A stretch of 64,000 nucleotides of DNA, taken from positions 53,767,408 through 53,831,407 of the forward strand of contig OY829329.1 of the NCBI GenBank assembly GCA_963691655.1. The letters are read 5' to 3'. Shown here piece by piece: positions 22,750 through 35,359 of the stretch; position 1 is the first letter of the stretch; every line of letters begins with the position of its first letter. The notes under the pieces were generated by a model. The model saw only the letters and a program-made list of their open reading frames with translations, had not been told where the DNA came from and did not search any database. This DNA comes from Toxonevra muliebris. Taxonomy: Eukaryota > Arthropoda > Insecta > Diptera > Pallopteridae. Made by a program: the position numbers and the translations under genes.

Positions 22750-23010
22750 TAATTAGACCGAGAAATTTTGAGCCAATTTTAGAAAGTCTCTAGATACTCA
22801 GAAGAAATTTGAAACAATCTGAGGTAATTGGAAGGAGTATGAAATAGTCAGAGGCGGAAACAGCGTGAGGCAGTCATAGAAACTTAGTTGTAATTTGAAG
22901 AAGTAACAGACAATCGGAGGTAATAAAAAACACTTAGAGGCAGACTTAGAAAACCAAAGGCTACAAGGAACAATCAGATGCTCAGAATCAATATCAATAT
23001 CAATCAATCA
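22750..23010. repeat. 10-bp-period degenerate array, right half
   Basis: Units such as gaggtaattg, gaggcagtca and gaggtaataa continue the array interrupted by the hAT-like element. Confidence 0.7.
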
Positions 23011-25299
23011 ATTGAAAGCGATCGAAGGAAAAAAATGCTACAAGTATAAAAAAGCATATTGCGACTTAGCAGAAAGAGTTGGTTGAGCATAAACTTAGTA
23101 AGAAAAAAGTCAGTGCTTGAATGTCAAACTTATGCCTCAATGCCAAAATCTTTACAGCTGTCGATGGAATTTTTGTAAACACAAACAAAAGTTGACCATT
23201 AAAGAACTTCACAAGCTTAACTATACCATTCTTATAAATACCGAGCCAAAATGTTCAAGATATGCAAATCACAGTGCAATTTCACAGATATAAGATTTCA
23301 TTAGAAAGGTTTGATGGTCGAGGATTGAGAATTTTAACCTTGAATATTTTGCCCATTTTAGATCTGGCAGTAATCCAATTTTTATCTCAGTTTACAAATT
23401 TAAAGACTTATCAAAAATCAACCCAAGCGAAGGTTATATTACAAAAAACTAATACCGTTAGAGCCAACTGGCGTAAGATTTCGCCTGAGTTTTGTTCAGA
23501 ACTGATCTATAGAAAAGTGTTTTGCAACTTCTTATTGTTTCAATTGTTTTCAGAGCCAATTTCGATAACTGAACCCTTGCTAGACCGTAGTTGGCACTGG
23601 ATCACGCCTCTGAGGAAAATTGATTTTTCGTACGAAATTTAGTTTAAATTTTTTGGCAATTTTTTCAGTAGACACCTCAATCAAGTCAGTTCGATCTATA
23701 TGTTTTGCAAAGCTACAGTTGCAAAGGTTTAAGAATTATATCATATAACCTGATCATGCCATTTCTTAGTTTGTGTTCGTTCAAAGGTTCGAAATGAATT
23801 AACGCTTTGTCTACAATCTACTTTCAATTCCTCCAAGTGTAAATTATTTCTTCTTCAACAAACATTTCAATGAAATTAAGTAGCAACTTTTGAGGAAGCA
23901 GTAATACAAATACCAACTTCTTTTTACCCTCTCTGACTTGCTTTTATTTTTGTATATGGAAAAGTAATGCTTTTTTTGTGTTCAATTTCCATTACAAAAA
24001 TCATATATATGTTATCCGCATAATATTATAAATAATTTAAAGAATAAAAATAAAATATAAATATTTAATATGCTTGAGAGCCCGATTAAGGAACTGTGTA
24101 TAATAATGTAAAACTAAGCTATTTGTTTATTTGTAGTAACTATTATATATATTTTTCTCAAATAAATATTACAAAAAAATAATACAAATACCAACTAACT
24201 CACAGTTTTCACAATCGGTTATAATATATAAAAATAAAATAGATAAATTAAAACTTCTTTTATCAAATTGAGTTTTTCTTTATGTCAATGCCAGTTAGTA
24301 AAGCAAATACTTCAGTTACTTAAACTTTCTTTACAAATCAAATTCTACTTCATTTTTTCAATACAATTTAAAGTTTCCTCCTATAATAAAATAAAAAATT
24401 CAACTTTTTCTGCAATATGCACAGCATCAACAAAATATTTATTTACTTACTTACATACATATAACATTTTCATAGAAAGAAAACTTTTGCATGTGCTTGT
24501 GAGCGGTAAAAAAAATATATATATATTTTTTGTGACAAATTTATATTTCCACTTACATTATTATTGCTCTATAATTTTGTTATTTTTTTTTTTACTATAT
24601 TTCATATAGTAAAAATTTTCTTCTGCTCAAAAAATTTATGTCTCTTAAAAAAGTTTAAATTAAACATATGCGACCAAAAATTAAATGTAGTGTAAAAATA
24701 GTTATGACAAAAATAAAATAAGAAAGAAATAAAAAATTTAGTTGCATACTTTATGGCAAAAGTTATAATAATTTCTTATTTACTACAACTTTTTCAAGTT
24801 ATAATTCACAAGTGTCGCTGGGGTACAGGGCAACAACAGACAGGCATACTACTATTATACGTACTCACAATATATATTGTTGCTGTTCAATGTTAAGTGT
24901 ATAAAAATGAAATAAAACAGAGAGCAACATTTTGCATAATTTTGGCGTTTATATGATAAAGTTTTTTTTTTTTTAATAAGAGTTAATGAGTATTTATGCA
25001 TAAGTGTTTGTATGGAAGGAACCACTACTATATGAGTATGCATATCTTACTTTTGGTACATTTGGATATCTTCTAATTAAAATTATAGGCACACCCATTT
25101 TATATACCTTAAGTGAGGATAATCCCTTCCTAGATATCTGGTTTTAAGACTAGATTTCTAAGTCGGGTGGAGGTTAACAAATGAATGAATGTATGTATGT
25201 ATGAATGCATAAAAATTTATGAAGGTATATTTGTTCGAACGAATGCATGAATGGATATACAATAGAATGCATGAATAGTGAATGAATGTTAGATTGAAT
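23011..25299. other. AT-rich DNA, no gene recognised
   Basis: A 126-codon plus-strand frame (23262-23642) is open, but its translation matches no family I know, and it has no flanking signals that would make it a gene. Tetranucleotide runs of the atgt/atga type occur near 25178-25290. Confidence 0.5.
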
Positions 25300-25307
25300 A
25301 TACGTAT

Positions 25308-25760
25308 CAGAGCTGTAAAAGAATGCACTCAATTGAGTATATAAGTTACAAATGAATAATATTTTTTGATTGCAGTTACTGAATAACATATTTGACTCCA
25401 GAATAAAAAATGCAGTTGGAAGTCTTTTTTGGAGTCGCCGATTGAATATTCATTTAGAAAAGTATTTTCTAGAGACAAGGGAATGCGACCATTTTCTGCA
25501 AATCATGAGACTCCAAATCTTATGACTCCAAAATCATGACTGCGTTGAAGTCACTTGGAGTCACTTAAATAACCTTGAACTCAAATGCAGTCATTTGGAG
25601 TCAATTGCAATTTGCTGTCAATTGGAATTTTGAAGTCAATTGGAGTCAGTTGAAGTCGTTTGAAGTCAATTGGAGTCAGTTGAAGTCATTTGAAGTCAAT
25701 TGGGAATTTGAAGACGATTGAAGTCAATTGGAATCAAATGGAATGTGAAGTCAATTTTAA
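25308..25760 (+). repeat. FB1 left inverted arm with 10-bp repeats
   Basis: After about 240 bp of unique arm sequence, decamers of the form nnttgaagtc / nnttggagtc follow one another (for example 25625-25740). The arm matches the complement of 27410-28065 and both arms of FB2. Confidence 0.88.
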
Positions 25761-25804
25761 TATATGTATTATTTAATATTTCCACTCATTCATTTTATCA
25801 AAAC

Positions 25805-26081
25805 CAACCTCGATAGCCTAGTGGATAGTGCACTAGACTTTCATCAGGGAGGTTCGGGTTCGATTCCCGTCTTCGTCTGGTGGTTAATTTCCATTACTTT
25901 CTTATATTCACTATCAATATGAAGTTTATGAGAATTATAAGATAGTGTACAAGCACACATCTTGATTGGTAATGGCCGTTCGGAATCGGCGTTAAACTGT
26001 AGGTCCAACTATGTGGTATCACAATGGGTCGTTCATGCCTAAGTGTGTCTCTCGACAGCCACTCCAACCTAACCTAACCTA
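25805..26081 (+). mobile_element. tRNA-derived SINE with CCTAA tail
   Basis: The head looks like a tRNA: A box tagcctagtgg at 25814-25824 and B box ggttcgattcc at 25857-25867, the internal RNA polymerase III promoter. The tail ends in about three CCTAA units (aacctaacctaacct). FB2 holds the unoccupied site (ataaaaacctattgtctaaa at the equivalent place), which shows that this block of about 275 bp was inserted into FB1; a short duplication around aacct is likely but ambiguous. The tRNA-like head has no proper acceptor stem and continues into unrelated sequence, so it is not a tRNA gene. Confidence 0.85.
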
Positions 26082-26128
26082 ATTGTCTAAACAAATTGCG
26101 ATTTTTATTATTCGCAACAACCCTAATA

Positions 26129-27089
26129 CAGTCTTTTCAACAAGAGCGTATTCGGCTTAATTGTTCGAAAAAGTTTAAGTATCAAGTTGGACTTTATTTT
26201 CAACATTCAACATTTCATTGCGAATGATGCTGTATAACCTTTCAAAGAATCGCAATTACAATTGCGTTGTATAAGCAGTTTTTCAAATTGAGCTCCGTGT
26301 CTGCAAAACGTTTTTAAGCTATCATTATTTGCTCACATCCAAGGGAATCCGAAATGTCCTGGGGAGGTGCTGCAAACACCATAAGAAGTTGACGGCATTC
26401 GTATAGAAATGGAACCAGATTTTTTTATGACACCAGAATGTTCATGTGCTTCTAGAGCAACATCAAAGCAGTAGGATTCGGTGATAGCATGAGTTTTTGA
26501 AGCCAATTCTACGATTACACTTGAAGTAACCCAACAAAAACTTGCGTTGAAAATCATTAATAAATCTCTTAGTTGTAAAAGTCGTTTAAGTGAATTCCAA
26601 ATTGAATTCTGAGCTACCAACATAGACTCTTATCTTCTGCAACTAACTAGTTTGGGAATGGAAATCGAAATTGAGTGTTTTAAGAGCGCAGAACCCTAAA
26701 ATTCAAAGTCACTAATTCAATAAGTGAAAAGATTAAAAAAAAGACTCGAATTTTGGAATGCGTTTCTCAATCTCCAGATGCTAACCACGTTGAAAATTTT
26801 TGAGTAATTATTAAGCTTAAAATGAGCAGAAAAAAATGCTATGAGCATTGCCCAATTGAAACGACATCTTAAGTCAAAATGGCGGAGTTTGACGCAATCG
26901 TACGCCCAAAAGCTGGAAATAATATGACCTCGCGTTAACACGGGATTACTCAAAATTGTGGTAACTGGATACTATATTGATATATCAGCGCATTGAACCA
27001 AAAATGCTTAAATATAATGTGAGATATTTTTTTTGATTGGGGTATTTTTTGAAGGACTTAGGCCGTACACGCTTTTGTTGAAAAGACTG
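26129..27089 (+). mobile_element. Decayed Tc1-like transposon nested in FB1
   Basis: Terminal repeats start cagtcttttcaacaagagcg on the left and, read inward, cagtcttttcaacaaaagcg on the right. TA flanks both sides (26127-26128, 27090-27091). The empty site is preserved in FB2, where ccctaa-TA-tataaatac runs uninterrupted. The length is 961 bp; a C-terminal transposase relic is at 26690-26960. Confidence 0.87.
26690..26960 (+). pseudogene. Tc1-like transposase C-terminal relic
   Basis: Decayed plus-strand reading: QNPKIQS (from a DNDPKHTS-like motif, with the first catalytic-type Asp no longer visible), KKKTRILECVSQSPDANHVENF (LEWxSQSPDxNxIENLW motif with the Glu kept, Trp changed to Cys and to stop), then in another frame AQLKRHLKSKWRSLTQSYAQKLE, the C-terminal helix region. 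At least one frameshift and several stops are present. No N-terminal domain was recognised upstream. Confidence 0.75.
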
Positions 27090-27409
27090 TATATAAATAC
27101 TCAAGGTTACTCAAGTTTTGATAATTTCGCAATTAATGACGAAAGTACTATGATTTATGAACAGATTTCTAACTGCATACATACCACGTTTTTGGAAAAC
27201 AAGACAATAACGCAATAAATTTTTATGAACAATATATAAAAATAAGTTTAAAATAAAAAAAAAAATAATTCTAAAAATATTTTTCTCTTATTTAAAATGA
27301 TTTAAAAGCCAATTTTACATATTCTTTATGTACATTTATTGCTTTTTTGTAGTCCCTTCCAAAAGTGGTGAAAAACTACATACGAGGGGTTAACGTATGA
27401 CCATGGATA

Positions 27410-28065
27410 TTAAAATGAAATTCACATTCTTTTTGATTCCAAATGACTCCAATCGACTTTAAATTCCCAATTGACTCCAAATGACTCCAAGTGACTTCAA
27501 TTGACTTCAAGTCCCCAATTGACTCCAAATGACTCCGACTGACTCCAATTGACTTCAAATTCCCAATTGACTTCAAATTCCCAATTGACTTCAAAAGACT
27601 TCAACTGACTCCATTGACTTCAAGCCCCCAATTGACTGAAAATTGCAATTGACTCCAAATGACTCCAATTGACTTCAAACCCCCAATTGATTTCAAATCT
27701 CCAATTGAATCCAATTGACTCCAAATGACTCCGAGTGACTCAAATTGGCTTCAAATCCCCAATTGACTTCAAAAGACTTCAACTGACTCCAATTGACTTC
27801 AAACCTCCAATTGACTGCAAGCTTATTTAAGTGACTCTAAGTGACTTCTAGTGACTCCAAGTTACTTCAAAGCAGTCATGATTCTGGAGTCATAAGATTT
27901 GGGGTCTCATGATTTCAAAAAAAGATCGCATTCCCTTGACTCTAAAAAAGACTTTTCTAAATAAATAACCAACCGGCGACTCCAAAAGAGACTTCCCACT
28001 GCATTTTTTATTCTGGAGACTTCAAGGTATTGCAATTAAATTGATTGCATTCTTTTACAGCCCTG
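27410..28065 (-). repeat. FB1 right inverted arm with 10-bp repeats
   Basis: It contains long runs of gactccaattgacttcaaat-type words, the complement of the left arm, and ends in unique sequence up to the terminus. Frames reading KSIGDLKSIGV come from three 10-bp units per ten codons. Confidence 0.88.
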
Positions 28066-28073
28066 ATACGTAT

Positions 28074-31000
28074 GAATGAAAATATAAATGAATGCTTATA
28101 TGAAACTGTTTTTTAATTCTAATCATACGCAATTATTACATATCATATTTCTTACTTAAATTCCAAACTGTTGCACAAATTATAGATACATAAAATTATT
28201 GTGATTTTGTTAAAATTATATTACTCATACGTATAGTATTCCCATTGATGAAATGTAAAACGAGGCGCTATAAATTTTACAACATTGTAAAATTGAAAAC
28301 AAACCAAAAACAACGAAAACGTTAACACTCTAAAAAATTTAATTTTAACATAAATACATAATTTATTACTAATACTTACTCAATACAATGAAATGAAAAC
28401 TAATATCATAAAATATATGCAAACATTTCATACCAAAGTGACAACAGACGGACAAATATATCATACATGCAGCCAACACACACCAGCAATATTTAATTTC
28501 ATTCAATGTTTTTGTGTGTATTTGTTTTGTTTCACAAAATTTCAAGCATATAACCACAACGACGACAACGACAACATGAACGATGACGACAAATGCAAAT
28601 TTTCCCATTTGAAAAATTTCGTTGAATAAAGAACGAAAGCATAAAAAAAAACACTAAAAAATTCATGACTTTGTCGCATGAATCAAACTTTTGTAAATGT
28701 GGTAGTTAGTAAAAAGCAAAAAACGGAAAACAAAACTACACTATTTTCATAAACTGGTAGTAGCATTATTGCATACATATGCATTTCACATATGCTACAT
28801 TTTGCTATTACTATTGCATGGGTATTGGACTTGAAGTATTATGAACTTGTATGTATTATGCAATGCAATGCTTGCTATATATATATATATATATATATAT
28901 ACATTAGCTAATAGAAAAAGGCGGTTTTTTGTATTTTCGGCATAATACCAAAAAATAACTTTGCAACGATTGCATATACACATATACAGTCATACTTGGG
29001 AAATATTTGTGGCAGAAACCTTCTTTTTTCTTTTACATATTTTTACGATAATGGATTTTTCATGTTTCATTGGCATATACTGAATTAATGACTAAAGTGA
29101 TAAGTTTATATGCATAAACCACCAACCATACAGAAAACACGCTAAACTCTTGCAAAATTTTGCATTGCATAGCAATAATATATAAACGAAAACATATGCA
29201 AATCTATTTTAGGTTGCAACTACTCATCGAATCGTTGATTTTTTCTGCTATGCAAGATTTGCCATGGAATAAATAATGCCTTTCTTGTAGTTTTGGTAAA
29301 AATTGACTGCTTAAATGTGAATTTTTATTTTAATTTATTTCATAAATTATACATATATGCCATTGTAATCTTTTTGTTGTGTCAAAATATATCGAAGAAA
29401 TTATTAATCAGGAATGTAGTTACAATAAATATATAATATGATTTAATAATTGCTTGCATTGCCTTTTGAAAGCCAAATATTTCATTTGATTCCAAAATTT
29501 TCCTGAACTTAATAACAATTAAGTAATTGAAATTAAAATTTTCTTACCCAAATAAATTATTATTTCCACCTAAAAGTATGCAAAGTTTCACTATGAAAAT
29601 CTTATATTTAATAAAAATAGGAAGTTTCAGAAATCAAACAACTTAAAAGTAATTTTAGTTGTTATGTTCAGAAAGCTAATTTTGGCACAAAATTTGCTTC
29701 AATCGAAATACTTGAGCTCCAATGCTTTTTAGCTCTACAACTTACTATCAATAGAGTTGATTGCAGATTTTGTCTATCTACGAATTACAGCAACTAAACT
29801 TCCAATACTGCCAACATAATTTTACTTAATACTACTTCCTAAAGCTACAAAAAAAAAAAACCATGCTATTTTGAGAATACATGAGCTTATGATACTAAAA
29901 CTAAATGTAACTAATCTTCAAATGATATTTTCTAATTTCCTATGCGTGCATTTTAAAGCCCACATACCAAACAAACAAAAAAAAGAACAGACAAAGAGCT
30001 CATAACTATCCAGCCAATGGAATATGCAATGGACACAAAAATATCGTTAATATTTCATAGAGGAGAATGAATATAAACAACATATGTTTTTGCTTTATCC
30101 TTTTTTTTTTTTTGTGTCACAGCAAGCGCCTAAAAAACAATTTTCAAATTGTTAACATTTGCTCCCTATAGCTAACTACACACAGCTATGTTTCATATAT
30201 TTATAGCTATATTTTAGTGCTATAGTTAGAGCAGCATATGCATTTGGAGATTTAATAGTTTCTACATTTTGCATACAATCATGCTCGCAATAATAAACAA
30301 AAGCCGCTTTTGAATGAACATATTGATGATTTATGTGAAAGCCACATACAAGTTTTTGCATTGGGTATAAAAATTTAAATTACAAAAGTTTATAGTGCAC
30401 AACAGCGCGTATGAGCAATTATTAATTTTTAATTTAAATATACAACGTAGATATATATAAACTACACATGTCTACAAATTAAAGCAATATACATAAAATA
30501 AACATATATGCAATCAATATTAAATTAAATTATTATTATAATTATTAATAAATATCACTCATACGCCAAGATGCACGCTTTTAAATATACCTTGCAGCAT
30601 TTTGTCTTGCTTCGTATATACGTATGATAGTAGACAAACAAACAAGCAAACAAGCAAATAATGCAGCAAGCAAATCAGTATAAAACACCTTCAAGCATTA
30701 CACTTTGACCTATGAAAAGCCAACTTAATTAGAATATACATACACACATGAACCCTTACAAATAGATAGAGAAAGAGAGAGAGATGATGAAAGATTAAAA
30801 TTACCTGCAGCAGTCAAAATAACCCAAGCTATTCAACATGTAAGCTTTAATGCCCAAAATGACCAATTACTAATGAGCAGAAATACTTATATAACGAAAT
30901 GTGTGTAGATAATATGTTATGGTTTTGGATATTAACCATAAACCTCTTACTATTGTAACAAATACAATTATATTTTGACGCAATTTCGAACTGATAAATT

Positions 31001-31130
31001 AGGACATTATTAATATAATTAAATAGCTCTTTTTGATGGCATATAAATGTTACAAGGACATGTGTGTGCTTTACTCCACTTTCCTTCTGATATTCCATAA
31101 ATCCATTACATATATTTCCATCATTTTCCT
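28074..31130. other. AT-rich DNA, no gene recognised
   Basis: Only microsatellites and homopolymers were found, including (TA)n at 28876-28901 and poly-T near 30100. No coding relic was identified. Confidence 0.5.
28876..28901. repeat. (TA)13 microsatellite
   Basis: A TA dinucleotide run of about 26 bp. Confidence 0.9.
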
Positions 31131-31179
31131 AATTTCCCAAGCTCTTTATCTGTCTTTATCTGTTTTGCTTTCTCATGAT

Positions 31180-31528
31180 GCTCTATAGCCTTTCCTCTTC
31201 ACCATAACCCTCATTTTTCTTCATGACCTTTTTTTTGCACCGTAAGTCTTCTTCTTATCTATGACCGCCCCTGTTCTACATGACCCTCCTGCTTTTTCAT
31301 AGACCTCTGGTTTCTTCAGGGTATTTTTGCTACTTCACTACTCTTCTGTTTCTTCATGTCCCTTTTCCTTTTTTGATACCTTTTTGCTTCTCAACAACTT
31401 TTCTGCTTCTCCATTAACCGCTTACTTTTCTATTACCCTCCTGGTTATCCATGAATCTCCTGCGTCTTCGTGGCATTCCTACTTATTCACAACTCTCTTT
31501 CTTTTATATTATCCTCTTACTTCTCACT
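31180..31528. repeat. 19-bp degenerate minisatellite, left part
   Basis: Successive units of 18-20 bp approximate ccctcctgcttcttcatga, for example at about 31278-31320 and 31440-31500. The array stops at the LINE fragment and resumes at about 33075 with the same unit. Confidence 0.85.
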
Positions 31529-33015
31529 AGAAGATGGTGCAGGTCGGTAGGGCTTAATATTAACCCTGCAAAAACCACTATAGTTCCATTTACTAGGAAA
31601 AGATCACTCCTGCGCTGGAAATCGATATCACTAGCTGGGAAGGTTTTTGAACAAAAGCAAGAGGTAAAGTATCTGGGCTTAGTATTAGATAGTAAACTCA
31701 CATGGAAATCGCATGTTGAGGCAGTGACAAGTAAAGCCACTCGCGCTCTAATGGTATGCAGAAGGCTAGCAGGGAAAACTTGGGGATGTAAACCAAGTGT
31801 ACTGCGTTGGATGTACACAATGATGGTAAGGCCAATCCTTACATGTAGAGCATAAGTGTGGACAAGGAGAACTCAACTAAAACCAGCAAAAGCTAAATTA
31901 GGAAAAGTTCAAAGGTTGGCATGTATCTGTATAACAGGAGCGATGAGAACATGTCCGACTGCTGCACTAGAGTACCATTGGAGCTCACTCCATTACACCT
32001 CATGATAGAGGGTGCCTCCAAGGTAGCAATCGTAAGAGCAACAAGAAATAAAAGGTTAACGGGGCGATCTATAGGGCCTGAAAACCGAGATAATCTATCT
32101 CTTGAACTGCCCCCAAGACAGAATGGACAAACAGTATAGTTTTGAGAAACACTTTGTTGCAAAACTTAGTAGTAAGAACGAATAGGAAAGTGTAGAACAT
32201 AACTACACACTCAAAGAACACACGATTAAGTGGTATACAGATGGCTCACGAACCGAGGATGGAACTGGGGCAGGAGTATTTGGGTTAAGAATCAAACACT
32301 CTGAGCCGATGCGGAAGTATGCTAGCATCTTTCAAGCTGAAATGAAACGCAATCGATATATGTGTGCAGTTCAGGAAGTACAACGGCAAGATATCGCTCT
32401 CATGTCGGATAGCCATGCAGCAATTCTAAACTGGTGTGGGACTGTTTGAGCAAGCTTAATCAACTGGCAAGGATCATAAACTCGCTCTATGTTTGGTGGC
32501 TGGATACTTAGGAATAAAGGACAATAAGCACGCAGAAAGGGAGTAGCGACCACTTTCATGGAACCTGTGGAATAGGAGATAGCGTAATCAGGGAAGTACT
32601 CAGGCAGGAAGAGAAGAACAAGAGCCAAGAACTCTTTAATAATCTTCCGGGACTGAGGCAATCCAAAACGCTTCTAGGTAACTATAACAAGAATAGATAC
32701 GCATTCTGCATTGGTCTCAACAAAAACAGACTGCGTATATTAGCTGTTGAGGAAAGCTCAATATGTAGGTTTTGTAATGAGGAAGATGAATCATCAGAAC
32801 ATATCTTAGCTCAGTGTAGAGCACTGATCCACAAAAGGGTATGTACGAAGTGCCCAGTACAGAACTAGCATCAATAGATCCGGGCGCAAAACTCAAATTT
32901 TTGAGGGAGACTGGACTGGATGAGGCACTCTAGGCAAATTAGACTAGATAGAGAAGAGGGACGTGCAATAGATCTTATAGGTCGCGGAACTAATACATTA
33001 ACCTCTCTAATACAA
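31529..33015 (+). pseudogene. LINE fragment: RT thumb, RNase H, zinc knuckle
   Basis: The plus strand reads GLNINPAKTTIVPFTRKR and VKYLGLVLDSKLTWKSH (end of the reverse transcriptase), QRLACICITGAMRTCPTAALE (frame changes nearby), then IKWYTDGSRTEDGTGAGVFG (RNase H, first Asp), FQAEM (Glu), ALMSDSHAAI (Asp), and a C-x2-C-x8-H-x4-C knuckle (CRFCNEEDESSEHILAQC). The set fits R1/LOA/I-type elements that carry RNase H. Stops and frameshifts are many. It is 5'-truncated in the RT and lies in a 19-bp minisatellite; the right end is near an imperfect taatacaata-like tail at about 33008-33025. Confidence 0.85.
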
Positions 33016-33074
33016 TACAATACTTATCAATTACTTTTTATACCTTTTTATGAAAAATTCTGGTTCCAGAGAGG

Positions 33075-33410
33075 CAAGGACCCATGTTTTTTTCATGATC
33101 TTCTGTCTTCTCCAGAGCCCTTCTGCTTCTCCATAGCTCTTCCACTTTTTCACAACCCTCCTACTTCTTTATGACTCTTTTACTTCTCCACGAACAATTT
33201 TCTTCTATATGGCCTTCCTGCTTCTCCCTACTTCCCTCCTTACCCCCAGCATCTCTCCTTTTTCAATCCTTTTTCAATGCGCCTCTGATACTCTGTGATC
33301 CTTCTCCTTCCAAACGATCCTCCTGCCTCTTCACAACCATCCCACTTCTCCACAACCGCCCTACTTCTCCATGATCCTTCGAACTCCTGCCGCTCCAACA
33401 TCATGTCTTC
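33075..33410. repeat. 19-bp degenerate minisatellite, right part
   Basis: Units such as ttctgcttctccatagctc and cctacttctccatgatcc repeat the motif seen at 31180-31528. The two parts were probably one array before the LINE insertion. Confidence 0.85.
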
Positions 33411-33429
33411 TACTCACGAGCCTCCTGTA

Positions 33430-35350
33430 CCATCTACTATAATAATGTCATTGCGGTGTCCTTGCTGTTTTGTATGCCAAGCATCCCTCTTGATATTCTC
33501 AGTAATTTCCTGTCTTGCTGATGTTGTCAATTATTATGCTACTTCTTACTTAACTTTCGACTCCGCTTAACGTTTGCTTCCTTCGGCATCGTCATAATCA
33601 TCGTCATCAACGTAATAATTATAATTCCACTAATTGCTGTCACGCTTAAGTTTTAGCGTCCTGTTTTTAATTTTTTCTCTGCCTTTTTTTATTGCAATAC
33701 GTTAGTTTTTATTCTTCTTTTTGTTTTTAGTAAGAAATTCTATAACTTGTATTTCACTTTTTAGCTTAAGAACTTTACGCGCACATAAGTGTAGTAAAAA
33801 GAGAGTAGTACTCGAACTAGGAGTAGTAGTAGAAATAGTACGTACGTAACATGAACGTAGCAGCAAAGCGGAAGTCAAAAATTAATAATTTCTTGCGGAA
33901 GCGCTCTTTGGTTTATTGTTGCTACTACTGGTTGCTTGCTTTTGTTTATGTGTATGTGTGTGCGTGTGTTTGTGTCTCTTTTTCATACCATATTTCATAG
34001 CATATTTGCCAGCACCAATTTCTATTTTTTCTCTTTGTTTTCTTCTTACTTTCTTTATATTTTTCTTTACTATTTTTTTTTTTGTTTTTTTGTATGCGTT
34101 AAAGTAACGGTACCTACTCGTATTTCTCCTGTTAATTGTTTCTTTATAAGTGGCTTATGTTGTTGGCAATGGAAGTTGCAACAACAACGAAGCAACTCCA
34201 ACATCTAAGTTTAGCTTCAACCTTATGAAGGTGATTCTCATTATTTTTACTGTCGTGGTCCTGACCTGAATATGAAATTTTCAATTATAAAAAGCGTTGA
34301 TAGCTCGGGTACAAAATAAATTAATTACGTGGGTTGTGGTTAGTAAAACTTTTTGACTAAAGAAATTATGAAGAGTTTATCTTCTTTTAGCTATTGCACA
34401 ATAGAACTTTGGATGCAGAATGCATTTATTAAGTCGATAGTTAATAATAAATAAAAATCAGAAGAATTTAGCATATCTTGGTTTCTACCACTTCAATTCT
34501 ATTCCTTACATAACAGTCCACAATTCACAAAACAGTCACTGAAACCCCTGGAAAAAGGCAAAACTTACTTAGCAGCTACTCAACAGGCACAATAAATATA
34601 CAAACTAATATTCCTTAATTTTAACTTCACCCAATAACTGCTTAATCCATACACCTCCCAAACCTAACAACTTCAACTTTATTCCAATAATTCTCTTCAA
34701 AGCACAAGCACTAATATTCACACAAACTTTCTACACTTTCTTCAAATAATGAAATCCCAATTTAATAACGTTTAACTTAAATGGTAGAAAAATCTTTTAA
34801 ATTGACACTGAATATCCTCCTTCTTCGGTTTGGTGGTACAAGAATAAAAGTCAGCAGATTAAGTTAAAGATAACAAGGACATCATTATCGAAATTCAATA
34901 CCAAATAAGTAGCAAAGGATAAAGTTGAATTCTCGTCTTGCTTTGGTTTGCTTTGCTCTGCGCCTTAGCGTCTTAATGTTTGTATGTATTTCATTGTTAG
35001 CATTTAAACGAATCGATTTTGATTGTATAAAAGGAAGGAAGTTGTCAGCAAAAATACACACATGCACAAAACCAGCAAAAAATCAGTTGAAAAGTAAAAA
35101 AGGAAAGCGAGAAGACCATAAACGGGTAGCTAAAAGTTTAATATTTATTAATAACTACTTGAGCGTATGAAGCTGAAATATGGAATTAAATTTATGTGGA
35201 TGTCCTATTTTATAAAATTAAAAATCAACAAATTTTAACATGAACCATTGAACTTCTACAAGGTGTAGTAGAACTATGGGGGGGAAGGGAAGAAGGAAGG
35301 TCCGTGAAGCCCAATCTCTTGTCAAACCATGAAGATGCCAAATTTATATT
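33430..35350. other. AT-rich DNA, no gene recognised
   Basis: Poly-T and TG runs around 33945-34090 make hydrophobic frames. Nothing else was identified. Confidence 0.5.
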
Positions 35351-35359
35351 ATTCTGCTA

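Larger units (their letters stand above)
25308..28065 (+). mobile_element. Foldback element FB1, hAT-type target duplication
   Basis: A 2758-bp element starts cagagctgtaaaagaatg and ends with the complement of cagggctgtaaaagaatg. A perfect 8-bp duplication, atacgtat, lies at 25300-25307 and 28066-28073 and fits the hAT pattern nTnnnnAn. The long inverted arms (25308 to about 25760 and about 27410 to 28065) are built largely of 10-bp repeats. The core, after removal of a SINE (about 25805-26081) and a Tc1-like element (26129-27089), is only about 400 bp and encodes nothing recognised. It is thus non-autonomous. The design recalls Drosophila foldback elements, whose arms also contain 10-bp subrepeats. 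FB2 at 59339 is a second copy. Confidence 0.9.

Noticed and set aside
23262..23642. 126-codon frame as a host gene
   Set aside because: No recognisable domain, no splice or promoter context, AT-rich surroundings; chance cannot be excluded.
25808..25880. Possible tRNA gene
   Set aside because: A and B boxes are present, but the acceptor stem does not pair and the sequence runs on into a SINE body with a repeat tail; FB2 has the empty site.
26063..26080. Telomere-derived insertion (CCTAA units)
   Set aside because: Only about three units, placed exactly at a SINE 3' end; a tail explains them better.
26333..26623. 96-codon minus-strand frame inside the nested Tc1-like element
   Set aside because: Opposite to the transposase relic and without motifs; likely chance.
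27376..27594. Open frames reading KSIGDLKSIGV-type repeats (also 59656-59921 and 60159-60383)
   Set aside because: They are translations of the 10-bp arm repeats of the foldback elements, open only because three units equal 30 bp.
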